Shown: positions 51,151-60,476, numbered from the stretch's first letter. The stretch: DNA of 64,000 nucleotides from Rhynchopus sp. YZ270_cl-10 (GCA_964035575.1 OZ037895.1:310001-374000); one strand, 5' to 3'. Notes: generated from the sequence alone by a model not told the origin. Numbers and translations are program-made.

Positions 51151-51401
51151 TCAATGGGAAAAATCGTAATGTACCGTAAGATAACACACCCATACACCCC
51201 CCGAAATGAATTCCCCCAACTGCGTTAGTCTCTTCTGGAATACTTTACCTACCCCCCCCACCCCCCCAATCCAATCCCAATGTTGTCAACAAAAATTGAC
51301 ACTTTTTTTTTTTTTGAATGAATTGTTGAACAAATTATCAAAGAACTAAAGGTGGACATTGCTTAGGTGATCAATTCCACCTCCTTCCTTCAAAAAATAA
51401 A

Positions 51402-51444
51402 AAGTTGGCCTGAAATACAACAGCCCTCTCGTGGCAATGTACTC
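51402..51444 (+). repeat. repeat family C, copy 2 (reference)
   Basis: AAGTTGGCCTGAAATACAAC, AGCCCTCTCGTGGCAATG, TACTC. Carries the CTCTCGT heptamer. Confidence 0.75.
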
Positions 51445-51459
51445 AAAAAAAAAACTTGA

Positions 51460-51490
51460 AAGATGGGTGCGCATCACTGTGCACACCATA
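51460..51490 (+). repeat. hairpin family B, divergent copy
   Basis: AAGATGGGTGCGCATCACTG then TGCACACCAT; GGTGCGC pairs with GCACACC. Confidence 0.55.
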
Positions 51491-51751
51491 AAAGACACTA
51501 ATTTGTTATTTCTTCTTTTGGACGAAAAAAAAGGGGGGGGCTAGGGTTTTTTTTTAGTACAGAAACACCCCTAAACAAGAGAACGCAAAAAGACGAGGAA
51601 ATTCTGACAGTTTTTGAGTTACGCTTCAAAAAAAAAAATTGTCGTCACCACACCACGTTTGGGGTGGCACCCACGGAGATGGAAGAGAACAAGAAAAATT
51701 GTAGTTGAAAGGATGTTTGCTTATTTTGCAGATTTACGTTTTTTTTTTTTT

Positions 51752-51801
51752 TGGAAACTTTGTTGTATTAGTGTAGCCACCCTAGAGTGTGCTCCACTGT
51801 A
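51752..51801 (+). repeat. hairpin family E, copy 6
   Basis: GGAAACTTTGTTGTATTAGT ... GTGCTCCACTGTAC, preceded by 13 Ts (A-tail in gene sense). A partial D lead-in precedes it at about 51698. Confidence 0.8.
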
Positions 51802-51888
51802 CGTTTTTTTCTTTATTTGCGCGGTTTTGCAATCGATGACAATGCAGATCTCTCAACGGATGCAAATCACAACGAAAGAACAGTTTAT

Positions 51889-51924
51889 AAGATGAGCCTA
51901 AGCCTCTCTGTGCTTATCTTCCTT
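51889..51924 (+). repeat. hairpin family A, copy 9
   Basis: AAGATGAGCCTAAGCCTCTC, TGTGCTTATCTTCCTT; left side conserved, right flank changed. Confidence 0.65.
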
Positions 51925-52329
51925 ATCATCACCTAAAGACAATACCAAAAGGCTAAAAAGATAAATCCGCCCTTTTTTTTCCATCTGCACAACAAGCAAT
52001 ATTCCACACCACAAAAAAACACCCTAATTAATTCTCACATCCATCAAATATCCACAACACCTCCTCCCCCTGCCCCCATCGAACAACCACATAAAAAAAA
52101 GCGGAGTAGAAAAGAAAGTGACCAATGCATTTTTTTTTTGTCGCACACAGCCCCCCTCCAGCCTTCACAAAAAAGGGGGAAGGGGTCGTGCACTATGCAC
52201 TGAGTGCACCTCTTATACGTTTTGTATCACCTGCGGTTTGTTCGAGTATTGAGGTACACTGTAAAGGGGAGGGGGGAAAGGGGGGGTAACTCTGCAAGAA
52301 AAAAGTCGTTTTTTTTCTGTTCTCTCATC
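51925..52329. other. gene-free spacer downstream of PGK
   Basis: Likely PGK 3' UTR and intergenic DNA. Only short homopolymers and a GTGCACT-type hairpin near 52190. Confidence 0.4.
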
Positions 52330-53950
52330 TCAAAGTCTTGCTGCGGAGGAGAGAGCCTTCAACCCAGGCAGCACCTTGCCTTCAAGCAGCTCCAGGGCAG
52401 CACCGCCACCTGTTGTGTGTGGTTGGTGTGATATATTCAGGTGTAGGTTATCGCTAGCATGCGGAACAATAAGTATAGTTCCATGTATGTATGTGTGTGT
52501 GTGTGTGTGTGGGGTTTAAAGCAGTTGTGGATACTTTGGAACATTACCCAGTAGTGTGTGGTTTTGTTTTGTTGCACGATTTTTGTTGTTCATCGCCTCA
52601 CAGAAGTGGGGGTTCTGCCAACTCAATATGATATCCGAAGCGGGATATCATATTGACAACACCATCCATAAGATATGAACAAAAAAAAAGTTGAATGAAC
52701 ATATGAATAAACAGTGTTTATACACATCTTAGATATGCTTAAACGTCACCCAAAGAATCACCCTAGTTTTTTTCCATACCTGTCGAAATATGCGAGATTT
52801 TGTCAGCATAGCCCGACTTCTCCGCGGCCGCCGCTGTGTCGCCTCCACAGACAATCGAGAGAAGGGTCTCCTTCGATGCAAGCGTCTTTGCTATGGCCAT
52901 GGTACCGTGGCGGAAGTTCTTCATCTCGAACACACCGACAGGACCGTTCCAGATGGCAGTGCCTGAAGACGCTATTGCGCTCATGAAGAGCGCTTCTGTC
53001 TTTGGTCCGATGTCGAGGGCCATTAGATGCGGAGGGATGTTGGCATCGACGGTCATCACCGCATGGACGTCTTTGAACTCCGGCGCACAACGATGGTCAA
53101 TGGGCAGGATGAGCTCCACCCCCTTCGCCTCGGCCTTCTTGATGAGGCGCAACGCAAGCTCCACAATGTCGATCTTTTTGCCCTTTTTGTCTTTCGCTTC
53201 AACCTCGCATTTGGAACGCCCTACAGAACGACCTTGCGCCTTCAAAAAGGTGTAGGCCATTGCACCGCCAATCAAAAGCTTGTCGCACATTGCGATGAGG
53301 TTGTCCAGTAAAAGAATTTTATCGGAGACCTTTGCGCCGCCGACGATTGCACAGAGGGGGCGGCTTGGCTTGCGGAGCGCAGTAGAGAAGTAATCTATCT
53401 CAGTTTTAATGAGATACCCGCAAGCTCCATGGCCCATCACAGCGGGGACTCCGGTCATGGAGGCAGCATTGCGGTGTGCGGTTCCGAAGGCATCGGAGAC
53501 AAACATATCGCCATAAGAAGCGAGCACTCTGGCCATGTCAAGACGATCCTGCTCCTTCTTAGAGGCCTCGTTTTTGTAGAATCTGAGGTTCTCGAGGAGA
53601 AGCACTTCACCTGGGCGTAGCGCGGCAGCGAGGTGTCCTGCGTTGAGACAGTCCTCCGCGAATTGAACGTCTTGCCCAAGAAGCTCGCCAAGACGCGACG
53701 CAACAGGACGGAGGGAGAACGACTCCTCAAACCCCGTCTCCTTCGGGCGGCCAAGGTGAGACATAAGGATCAGGGCGCCGCCGCTCTTCAGGACCTTTTG
53801 GATGGAGCGCAGGGCCCCACGGATGCGCAAGTCATTCTTGACTCTCCCCGCTCTCAATGGAACATTAAAGTCCACCCGCATCAACACCTTCTTCCCCTTC
53901 ATCTGCATTCCATCGATTGAAACCTTCCCGAAGTTGTCCTCAATTGTCAT
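52330..53950 (-). CDS. PGK: phosphoglycerate kinase, two exons, C-terminal -ARL (glycosomal)
   Basis: Transfers phosphate between 1,3-bisphosphoglycerate and ADP. Exons 53950-52780 and 52409-52330 encode 416 residues, the usual PGK length. LMRVDFNVPL (23-32) and LMSHLGRPKE are the substrate-binding motifs; GGAKVSDKI and CGGDTAAA form the nucleotide site. The frame of exon 1 runs on into a premature end (HISTG then MEKN), but the sequence there is CAG|GTATGG. Joining 52780 to 52409 gives STGGGAALELLEGKVLPG, the expected conserved end, then KALSSAARL. ARL is a standard PTS1 form, so the enzyme should enter glycosomes/peroxisomes. I start at the ATG at 53950, 28 nt after a pyrimidine tract and AG; a longer in-frame ATG at 54079 adds a low-complexity Ser/Pro stretch and is unlikely. 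Kinetoplastids have cytosolic and glycosomal PGK; only this one is seen here. Confidence 0.92.
52410..52779 (-). other. predicted 370-nt cis-spliced intron of PGK
   Basis: Begins GTATGG and ends ACAACAG, phase 1. It contains a (GT)n tract (in plus sense, near 52490) and a 13-bp perfect hairpin, CAATATGATATCC / GGATATCATATTG, near 52623-52654. Protein conservation on both sides makes the boundaries firm. Confidence 0.9.
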
Positions 53951-53978
53951 TTTTTTAGTGTATTTGTTTGGGGAGGTG

Positions 53979-53995
53979 CTGGAGGGGGAGGAGGT
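53979..53995 (-). promoter_or_regulatory. candidate spliced-leader acceptor with pyrimidine tract, PGK
   Basis: In gene sense CCTCCTCCCCCTCCAG, then a 28-nt leader to the ATG at 53950. Confidence 0.5.
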
Positions 53996-54019
53996 TGTTT
54001 TGAGGATTGGTGTGAAATC

Positions 54020-54454
54020 AAGGGAAGAAGGGGAGAAGGGAAAAAAAGGGAATAATGACTTTCTTTTTTTATTCTGCACGGCAATTACAGCCGAGTATGA
54101 AACTCTAATTAAAAGAAAAAAAAATCAGGTGTTATTCGAGTGTATGTATGTGACGTTCCTTTTGTTTCGTGCACAACGAGAGAGAGAGAGAAAAAAAAAA
54201 TGTAATTTTATTTTTTTTCCATTTTTCGCGCGAGGTTTCGTTAACTGTGTCCCCTCCCCCACCCCATCCCACTATCCTACCCGCATAAGTTTGTTAAATC
54301 CGTGTGCGCTACCCAAGAGAGCTGGTAGCGACGAAACGGCAAAGAGATTATTTCATTTACTTTCTATTCCACTGAACTGAATAGAAGGTATAATAGGGTG
54401 CACTACGGCAAGAGAGAAAAGAGAAAGAAAAAAATCGAGAGAATAGTTATAAAA
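54020..54454. other. gene-free spacer upstream of PGK
   Basis: Purine-rich runs (GAGAGAGAG near 54180) and poly-A; nothing recognised. Confidence 0.4.
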
Positions 54455-54520
54455 AGCAGGCACCTCAACTGACTGTACGAAGCCAGTCACGGATGAAAGC
54501 ACATAAAGTACCCTGCGGCC
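54455..54520 (+). repeat. repeat family F, copy 2
   Basis: Shares ACTGTACGAAGCCAGTCACG (two differences), GGATGAAAGCACA and TACCCTGCGGCC with copy 1. ACTGAC...GCCAGT pair partly. Confidence 0.65.
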
Positions 54521-54600
54521 AAACACCAGAAGAAGAAGAAAAGGAAACCTAATGGATGACGAAAGAGAAAAAGACGGGAAAGAGAAAGAAAAGAAAAATT

Positions 54601-54634
54601 AAGATGAACCTAAGCCTCTGGTGCTTAGTCACCT
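54601..54634 (+). repeat. hairpin family A, copy 10
   Basis: Stem CTAAGC/GCTTAG intact, loop CTCTGGT (one change). Confidence 0.8.
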
Positions 54635-55986
54635 ACAGACAAAAAAATATCAGGGTTAATAATAGGGTCGGTGTGCAAGAAACAATAGCAACACTTGTAA
54701 GACCCTATAGAGAAAGAAAGCAAAAAGGCAAAGCGTCTACCTCACGGTGGAAGTTCAGCTATAGATGAAATGGGGGGGAATCCTGCGGTGGACCTACATG
54801 CTTTTTTGCAAGGGAAAGGAGTGTGGGTGGTTTAGGTAGAAACAGCCACCGCCAAGCAGACAACGAGAAGTTACAAAAAATAAAATAAAATAGAAAACGA
54901 CTTCAGGATATAACAGTGAAGCATAAAACATAAATGAAAGACAAGAACGACGCTTTTTTCCTTTTATCGCACCGCAAAAAAAAAAAAAAGATTTGTGTTT
55001 ATTCACTGTATGTGGGTGAGGTGTGTATGTTAGTGAAAAAACCAAATCCGCTAAAAGCGGGCACGCGCCATCTGTCGTTTTCAATTTCTATTTGTCAATG
55101 CTTGATTATTCAAAATAAAATAAGAGTTCCTTGTGTATCTTCGTCTTTAAGTTTCGTGTTGCATTGAAGCATCCACACTTGGCACTTCCTCCAGAAACCC
55201 TGTGAAGTCAAGGGGGAAGTACAGACACCACCACAGCCAGGAAGCCACCCTGAGGCTCTTTACAAGGATGAGAATATTTACCAAAACCCCACACCAGGTG
55301 TGACTCTCACTCACACCTCTGGCGGGCGCACTTCGGCACATGCCTGTAAGGGTTGCCCTGATTGATCTTTCCAATAACTAGCGAATGTTGTCTGAGCAAA
55401 AAAAGGTAAAAAAAAAAAAAAGCCTTCAGCAAGAAAAAAGAGAGAAAAGAAACTAAGCTGAGCGACAAAAAAGCCGTTTCACAGGGGGGGTCGCACACAA
55501 CCCACACGACAGACTCATCAGGGGGTACTACTAATGGAACTACTAGCTGCTAGCTCTACTAATGATATTGCAAAACTAGTCGCAAAACACTATTTCATTT
55601 GGACTAGTGGACACTACTAGCAGCCCGCCTAGCCCGCCGTGCATTTTTGAGCGGGTGTGCACAACGTTAACATGGTATACGACACATACGTGACGTTGTG
55701 TCAAATCAAACGTTTTTTAACGTTTTTTTGGTGTTACCGATCTGCTGTCGGGGACATGTCAAGGACATGTCAATATAGGGGGGGTGTGTCATTTTCCCCT
55801 GTAAACCTTGTGTCAAGGACATGTCAAGGACCTGTCAATATGGGCCCTTTCGGGAACACCATTTTTTTAAAGTTGTTATTTTTGGCCTTTCCAATGGAGT
55901 TTTTGGCCACAAATGATGCAACGAAATAAACGTTTTATCATTTGACACAACACAACACTGTATGACGACAAAAGAAGAAAAGTTCA
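54635..55986. other. gene-free stretch
   Basis: No gene. CTAGT-rich sequence at 55527-55625 resembles 30836-30900. GACATGTCAAGGACATGTCA-type direct repeats lie at 55754-55845. Confidence 0.45.
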
Positions 55987-56025
55987 AAGATGAATATGTC
56001 TATGTGACATGTGGCACACACATCC
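55987..56025 (+). repeat. hairpin family B, copy 5
   Basis: AAGATGAATATGTCTATGTG, ACATGTGGCACACACATCC; a longer apex than in copy 1. Confidence 0.55.
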
Positions 56026-56031
56026 ACCGTA

Positions 56032-56117
56032 TGTAAATATGGTGGACCGTAATAATGTTGGCACGAACGAGCGTTTTTTGGGCAGTTCCAACATTATTAC
56101 GTTCCAACATATTTACA
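56032..56117. mobile_element. 86-bp foldback/MITE
   Basis: Arms TGTAAATATG...CCGTAATAATGTTGG and CCAACATTATTACG...CATATTTACA are complementary with a small internal bulge. It lies directly after a B copy. Confidence 0.6.
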
Positions 56118-56250
56118 TTTACGGTAAATACAAGTGCAGTAGGGCGACAGGGGCCATTATATCAAAAGCTTTGTTCGGGTGATGATGAAATGTGACTTTC
56201 AATTCAGGAGAACAGAGAGCAGGGGGGGAAGAAAAGGGGGGAAGAAAAGA

Positions 56251-56294
56251 TGAAGTTGATAGTGCAAAACGCCTCTGGGACGCAGACACTATCA
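56251..56294 (+). repeat. hairpin family D, copy 4 (reference)
   Basis: AAGT, then TGATAGTG ... CACTATCA, an 8-bp perfect outer stem around AACGCCTCTGGGACGCAG. Strongest D stem. Confidence 0.75.
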
Positions 56295-56575
56295 CTCAAA
56301 AGAAAAAGGAAAAGACGAGCATTATTACTACAGAAGGGGGATTTTTGAAATGAATTATTTTTTTTTTTGTTATTCTTGCTTTTGTGCTCTTTAAAAATGT
56401 ACTATTTGCTTTTTTGTTGCTTTTGTGTTTTCGGTCCATGACCAAAGCGAGGGGCCGAACCTATGAATAAGCGACTTACCAATTCAGTCGTATCAGGAAT
56501 AACAAAAAAGAGTGAATTCGGTTTTTAATTCAGAATTATTACTACAGAAGGGGGGGTACTGGAAGGTTCTTCGAA

Positions 56576-56648
56576 TCCTCGAAGAGAAAAAGAAGAGAAA
56601 AAGAAGAGAAAAAGAAGAGAAAAAGAAGAGAAAAAGAAGAGAAAAAAA
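56576..56648 (+). repeat. AGAGAAAA microsatellite
   Basis: About six units of GAAGAGAAAAA. Simple repeat only. Confidence 0.8.
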
Positions 56649-56905
56649 TAACTGACAATTACCGTTAAATGATATCCCCACAATTTAACGCGCGTGAGTG
56701 AGTTAAAGTGTCGGGATATAATTTAACAAGAATTAGTAGCCTTCATTGAGGTCTAATTATTGACGAGTCACAAAACCCTGTTACAGGCGTGCAATGTGTA
56801 ACCGAAGAATTTACAATTACACGCATAATACTGATTGCACGCCCTGTTACAGGATTATTGTAAAGAGTCAATAATTGCACGTCAATAAAAGAGATACTTT
56901 GGGAG

Positions 56906-56934
56906 AGTGTATGTACCCCTCGTGTACACATAGA
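56906..56934 (+). repeat. hairpin family B, copy 6
   Basis: GTGTATGTACCCCTCGTGTA, CACATAG; TGTAC pairs with GTGTACA, so the stem differs from copy 1 but still closes. Confidence 0.6.
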
Positions 56935-56960
56935 CCAATAAAAAACAAAGAACAGTTTAT

Positions 56961-56995
56961 AAGATGAACCGAAGCCTCTCGTGCTTAGTCACCTT
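56961..56995 (+). repeat. hairpin family A, copy 11
   Basis: AAGATGAACCGAAGC, loop CTCTCGT, GCTTAGTCACCTT. Follows the B copy by 26 bases, the reverse of the order at 21501-21580. Confidence 0.8.
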
Positions 56996-57080
56996 GAAGC
57001 AAAACTGGCAGAGGGGGGAGTGAGAATGGTATGCAGACATCCAACAAAGGTCCAGCACTGGGAATTGGAGAGAGAAAACA

Positions 57081-57122
57081 AAGTTGACTTGAAATACAAC
57101 AGCCCGCTCGTGACAGTGTACC
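57081..57122 (+). repeat. repeat family C, copy 3
   Basis: AAGTTGACTTGAAATACAAC, AGCCCGCTCGTGACAG, TGTACC. Confidence 0.75.
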
Positions 57123-57142
57123 ATCAAAATAGAAAGCCTGAC

Positions 57143-57171
57143 AGGTGAACCCTAAGCCTCTTGGTGACCTT
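57143..57171 (+). repeat. hairpin family A, copy 12 (deleted)
   Basis: AGGTGAACCCTAAGCCTCTT then GGTGACC; the right stem strand is missing. Confidence 0.5.
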
Positions 57172-57266
57172 CAGCACAATCGCTATCGTCCAGCAGAGAG
57201 AGTTTGGGGGGGGGGAAGAAAAGAGTGGAGGTTACGAGTTCATCAAAAAAGGCGAAAAAGGTGAAA

Positions 57267-57285
57267 AGATGAATGTGTCACACAA
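57267..57285 (+). repeat. hairpin family B, partial copy
   Basis: AAGATGAATGTGTCACACA; TGTGT pairs with CACA in a very short hairpin. Confidence 0.4.
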
Positions 57286-57603
57286 TGGGCAATGGTTTTT
57301 TCAGGAATTACCCGTTTTTTTTGCTTTTAAACACACATCGATACCTTTGCAAATTAATACGAACACTTGGAGGGTGAAAAAACAAAACAAAAATACAGTG
57401 TAAATCAGAGAAAAAAGGGGGTAGAAGATGGAAGTCAAAAAAAATTATTCGGGTACTTTTCATTTTATGAAAATACCGGGGGGGAGTCAGAGGCAAACGT
57501 AGCGAGAATGTGTCCCTCCCACTTTCTTGTTTTTTTTTGTGAACTATCACCGCCTAAATGAATATACCAGGCGTTTTCGCGTCCACAAAAAAATTTTTAT
57601 AGC

Positions 57604-57642
57604 TTTTTTGTTGTGTCAACAGCTGTGCAGGATCTGTCTTTC
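57604..57642 (+). repeat. hairpin family H, copy 4
   Basis: TTTTTTGTTGTGTC, AACAGCTGTGCAGGATCTGT; flanks conserved, stem shortened. Confidence 0.55.
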
Positions 57643-58058
57643 TTTTGGAAAAAGGGGTAAGAGAGAGTGTTGTACTTATTATGAAAGTGGGAATCACAAA
57701 TGCCTCTTGTCAGCAGGCATATCTGGTTCTCCGTCTTGGTTGTCGAACCGCAGAGGGAAGCGTTTCATATACCCTCTCCTCTCCCCTCCTCATGCGAACA
57801 GAAACTCAATTTCGCAAAAGAAAAAAGAAAAAAAGAAAAACAAAATACTCCCGTTCTGGGGGGGGGGAAAGAAAAAGTGGTGTCATTGGCTTCATTTGCC
57901 CCCTTTGAAATAGCCATCTCAGACTGCACAGTGCGGTCTGCTGCCTTTGTGTGCTGTGAGTGGCTGCAGGGATTCGGCAATGAAGGAGTGTAAATCTGGG
58001 GGAAAGAGAAAGAGCAAAAAAAAAAAAAGGATACTAACGGATGTGTACCTTTGGCACA
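57643..58058. other. gene-free spacer
   Basis: No gene, A-rich; GACTGCACAGTGCGGTCTGC-type hairpin at 57922-57941. Confidence 0.4.
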
Positions 58059-58134
58059 AATGACCGGCGGTACCGGGGGTAGGGACACCCAACCATACAG
58101 TCCTACATCCATTTCATTTGGTTTGCATCTGATA
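58059..58134 (+). repeat. repeat family G, copy 2
   Basis: AATGACCGGCGGTACC, a short insertion relative to copy 1, then CAACCATACAGTCCTACATC and GGTTTGCATCTGA. Confidence 0.7.
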
Positions 58135-58203
58135 TGTGATACTCCCACTACCACTTATCAGCCAGATGAACGGGGATCATTGCGAGCACAGGGACATGAA
58201 TCG

Positions 58204-58346
58204 TGGTTTGTAGTCAGTCTGAGTCAGACTGATTTTTGGGCCAGGCCGAGGATCGGACTCTTCTCGCACTCCTCTTGCACTCGAGTGCGAGAGGGGTGCG
58301 AGATGAGTCAGTCTGACTTATACTGACTCAGACTGACTACAAACCA
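58204..58346. mobile_element. 143-bp MITE with 24-bp perfect ends
   Basis: TGGTTTGTAGTCAGTCTGAG plus TCAG at the left is exactly complementary to the right end (58323-58346). Interior palindrome GCACTCGAGTGC. No target duplication is obvious. Confidence 0.75.
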
Positions 58347-58386
58347 TGCATCCTGTGATGTAGGGTTTGGTTGGGTTGAAAGAAAG

Positions 58387-58410
58387 AGTTGAAAGTGCAA
58401 ATACAGCAAT
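58387..58410 (+). repeat. hairpin family D, partial copy
   Basis: GAGTTGAAAGTGCAAATACA lead-in only. Confidence 0.45.
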
Positions 58411-58498
58411 ACATGAAAAGTGGATAGACCTTGTGGGGTCATTTGATAAACACAAGAGAAAAGAGCAAAAAAAAAGACAGAGAAAAGTGATAGTTATT

Positions 58499-58529
58499 GA
58501 TGCAAAGCACATTCCTGCTTAGTCACCTT
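58499..58529 (+). repeat. hairpin family A, copy 13
   Basis: GATGCAAAGCACATTCCTGC then TTAGTCACCTT; AAGCA/TGCTT pairing kept with a different loop. Confidence 0.6.
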
Positions 58530-58650
58530 ATTCCAATATATACGGCAAGTCGTTAAAAGGAGAAACCTTGAAATATATACACCTTTCAAGTCCTTTTAAA
58601 AAGGGTTAGAATGCAGCAGCAGTTACCACCGAGTGTAACCCCCAGTTTTA

Positions 58651-58677
58651 AATGCACATCTCGTGCACACACATCTT
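58651..58677 (+). repeat. hairpin family B, copy 7
   Basis: AATGCACATCTCGTGCACAC, ACATCTT; CTCGTGC apex kept. Confidence 0.6.
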
Positions 58678-58732
58678 TATTACATTTTAAAAGGGTTGGG
58701 GTTGAGTGCCACTGTAGTTTTATTATTATTTT

Positions 58733-58782
58733 AGAAGAATTGTTGGAATAGTGTAGTTTCCCACCTGCGCAAAGCTCCACTG
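58733..58782 (+). repeat. hairpin family E, copy 7
   Basis: GAATTGTTGGAATAGTGTAG ... GCAAAGCTCCACTG. Confidence 0.75.
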
Positions 58783-58801
58783 TTTTTTTTTTTTTTTTTT
58801 T

Positions 58802-58853
58802 TTGAAAACTTGGTTGTATTAGTGTAGCCACCCTAGAGTGTGCTCCACTATAC
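58802..58853 (+). repeat. hairpin family E, copy 8
   Basis: TTGAAAACTTGGTTGTATTA ... GTGCTCCACTATACC; separated from copy 7 only by a 20-T run, i.e. an A-tail in gene sense. Confidence 0.85.
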
Positions 58854-59286
58854 CGTTTTTACAGAAGGGGGGGAGAACAGGAAGCTTTTCCAAATCCCAA
58901 AAAAAAAAAGGAACACAAATACAGCCAATAAAAAGAAGAACATGATAACATCACTAGACGGGCCTAGGGAGAGTGGAAACATAACGGTGGTGCCTTTGTA
59001 TCTTTGCAGTTTAGTGGCTCAGTTAAGCCTCTTCTCTGGCTCAGACAACCTCCATTACCTTCCTTCCCCTTCCCATGTCCCTGGAGTCTTTTTTTCAAAA
59101 GGGAAAAGAAACCCCGGCCCAATCATTGGTGATTATTGATATTCAGGGTAAAAGGTGCCCCAAAAAAAAAAAGAACAAAAAACACACAAAACCAAATTAA
59201 AGTTATTTCAAGGTATCTTCTTACCCATTTATCGGGGAGTCAAAAAAAAATAGTAGAATTGAATGGATGATTTGAAATAAATGGTC

Positions 59287-59322
59287 AATGAAGCTAAGCT
59301 TCTGTGCTTAGTTGTCACCAAG
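59287..59322 (+). repeat. hairpin family A, copy 14
   Basis: AATGAAG, stem CTAAGC/GCTTAG, loop TTCTGT, then TTGTCACC. Confidence 0.7.
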
Positions 59323-59342
59323 GAACGGTGTGCACACTCTGT

Positions 59343-59365
59343 ATGGGGGGGGGGGGGGGGGGGTT
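59343..59365 (+). repeat. G homopolymer, about 20 nt
   Basis: A long uninterrupted G-run; prone to length errors. Confidence 0.8.
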
Positions 59366-59428
59366 ATTTGGTTAATGAGGTGTGACGCACCTAGGTGAAA
59401 GCAAAACTGTGGGGGGGAAATAAAAGAG

Positions 59429-59474
59429 AAGTTGAAAGTGCAAACGCCTCACCATTCATCGGCGGACGCAGGCA
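59429..59474 (+). repeat. hairpin family D, copy 5
   Basis: AAGTTGAAAGTGCAAACGCC ... GGCGGACGCAGGCAC: nested stems GTGC/GCAC and CGCC/GGCG. Confidence 0.75.
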
Positions 59475-59638
59475 CGATGGCCCCTGACTAAAAAAAATAT
59501 GAAAAATACGAATTTCTGGTGGTGGGTTGGGTTAAGAGAAAATTGAGACTTAAAAGCTTAAAATATTGGGAATATGGCCTCAGCTTTCACAGAGTTTTGG
59601 CCATTTATTTACAAAAAAAAGTAAGAAAAAAAGCTTAT

Positions 59639-59672
59639 AAGATGAGCAAAAGCGTCACGCGCTTGTCACCTT
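59639..59672 (+). repeat. hairpin family A, copy 15
   Basis: AAGATGAGCAA, stem AAGCG/CGCTT, TGTCACCTTGATCAC. The stem sequence has changed on both sides and still pairs. Confidence 0.75.
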
Positions 59673-59820
59673 GATCACAAAAGAAAAAAAAGCTTTGGTG
59701 TTAAGCTGGTGTTGAGTGTTTCTGAAAGGCTGGCGGATTTATTTATTTATTTTGATCCGTTGGCTTAGTGCGAAGCACCATTCAGACTGTCTTTCATTCT
59801 CGTTTTTTTTTTTTTTTTTT

Positions 59821-59872
59821 TTGAAAACTTGGTTGTTTTAGTGTAGACACCCGAAGATGAACTCCACTATAC
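59821..59872 (+). repeat. hairpin family E, copy 9 (3' of small gene)
   Basis: TTGAAAACTTGGTTGTTTTA ... ACTCCACTATAC, preceded by a 21-T run. In gene sense it starts 9 nt after the stop codon at 59882 and ends in the A-run. Confidence 0.8.
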
Positions 59873-59881
59873 TACACGCGT

Positions 59882-60382
59882 CTAAGTGATGCCGGAGTTA
59901 CTCCATGCAATGCTCATGGCGGTCGTCGTCGTCCAGTCTCGATTGGGCGGCGGCGGCGGCACTGGCTTCCTGGCTGCAGTCAACCCACGGTCGGGTGGGG
60001 GCGGCGGCGGGGGCTTGTTCTTCAGCGCCTTGTGAGGCGTCTTGACCTTCCCACCGGTGGTGCACGTCATGGTGGGGGTCGCTGTTGTGGTGGCTCCTGC
60101 GGGGAAGCAGGCGCCGGGTGTCTCGTCTTCGGTGCAAGTCGCTGCTGCTGCTCGCACCAACATCGCAAGCGCTACGGCCCGCGGTGTCTCGTCATGTGGC
60201 GGTTGCACCGCCGTTTCCTCTTCTGCTACCTCTATCGTGAGCTGCGAGATCAGCCCCGATAGAGTGCATGCAGCTGACACCAGGTCGGCCGCAGCACACC
60301 ACTTTTCCTCAGTCACCGCCTCATCCATCATAGCCCGCGACTGAGCAATCGCCATATCATATCTCCTTAAAAGGAGAGTCAT
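59882..60382 (-). CDS. small proline-rich protein of unknown function
   Basis: 166 residues from the ATG at 60382; a second ATG at 60355, preceded by CTCTCCTTTTAAGGAG, is an alternative start. The first 75 residues are predicted helical (AIAQSRAMMDEAVTEEKWCA, then LVSAACTLSGLISQLTIEVA). An Ala/Thr-rich stretch follows, then two polyproline runs (KPPPPPPPDRG and PVPPPPPNRDW). No family recognised; polyproline runs often bind SH3/EVH1/profilin-type partners, but that is only inference. It lies between E copies 9 and 10, with an A-run at its 3' side, so a retroposed origin should be considered. The reading frame is GC-rich unlike its surroundings, which favours a real gene. Confidence 0.45.
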   Translation of the reverse strand: MTLLLRRYDMAIAQSRAMMDEAVTEEKWCAAADLVSAACTLSGLISQLTIEVAEEETAVQPPHDETPRAVALAMLVRAAAATCTEDETPGACFPAGATTTATPTMTCTTGGKVKTPHKALKNKPPPPPPPDRGLTAARKPVPPPPPNRDWTTTTAMSIAWSNSGIT

Positions 60383-60476
60383 ATTCGCGTGTAGTATGGT
60401 GGGAGAGGGCGAACCCCCTCCCTTCCTCCTGTATGGGGGACTCCACTGGTGGGGACCAATGAAGTACAGATCTGAC

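Noticed and set aside
53951-54079. PGK starting at the upstream ATG (54079)
   Set aside because: The added 43 residues are Ser/Pro/Lys low complexity overlapping the pyrimidine tract and AG acceptor; the ATG at 53950 gives the normal PGK length.
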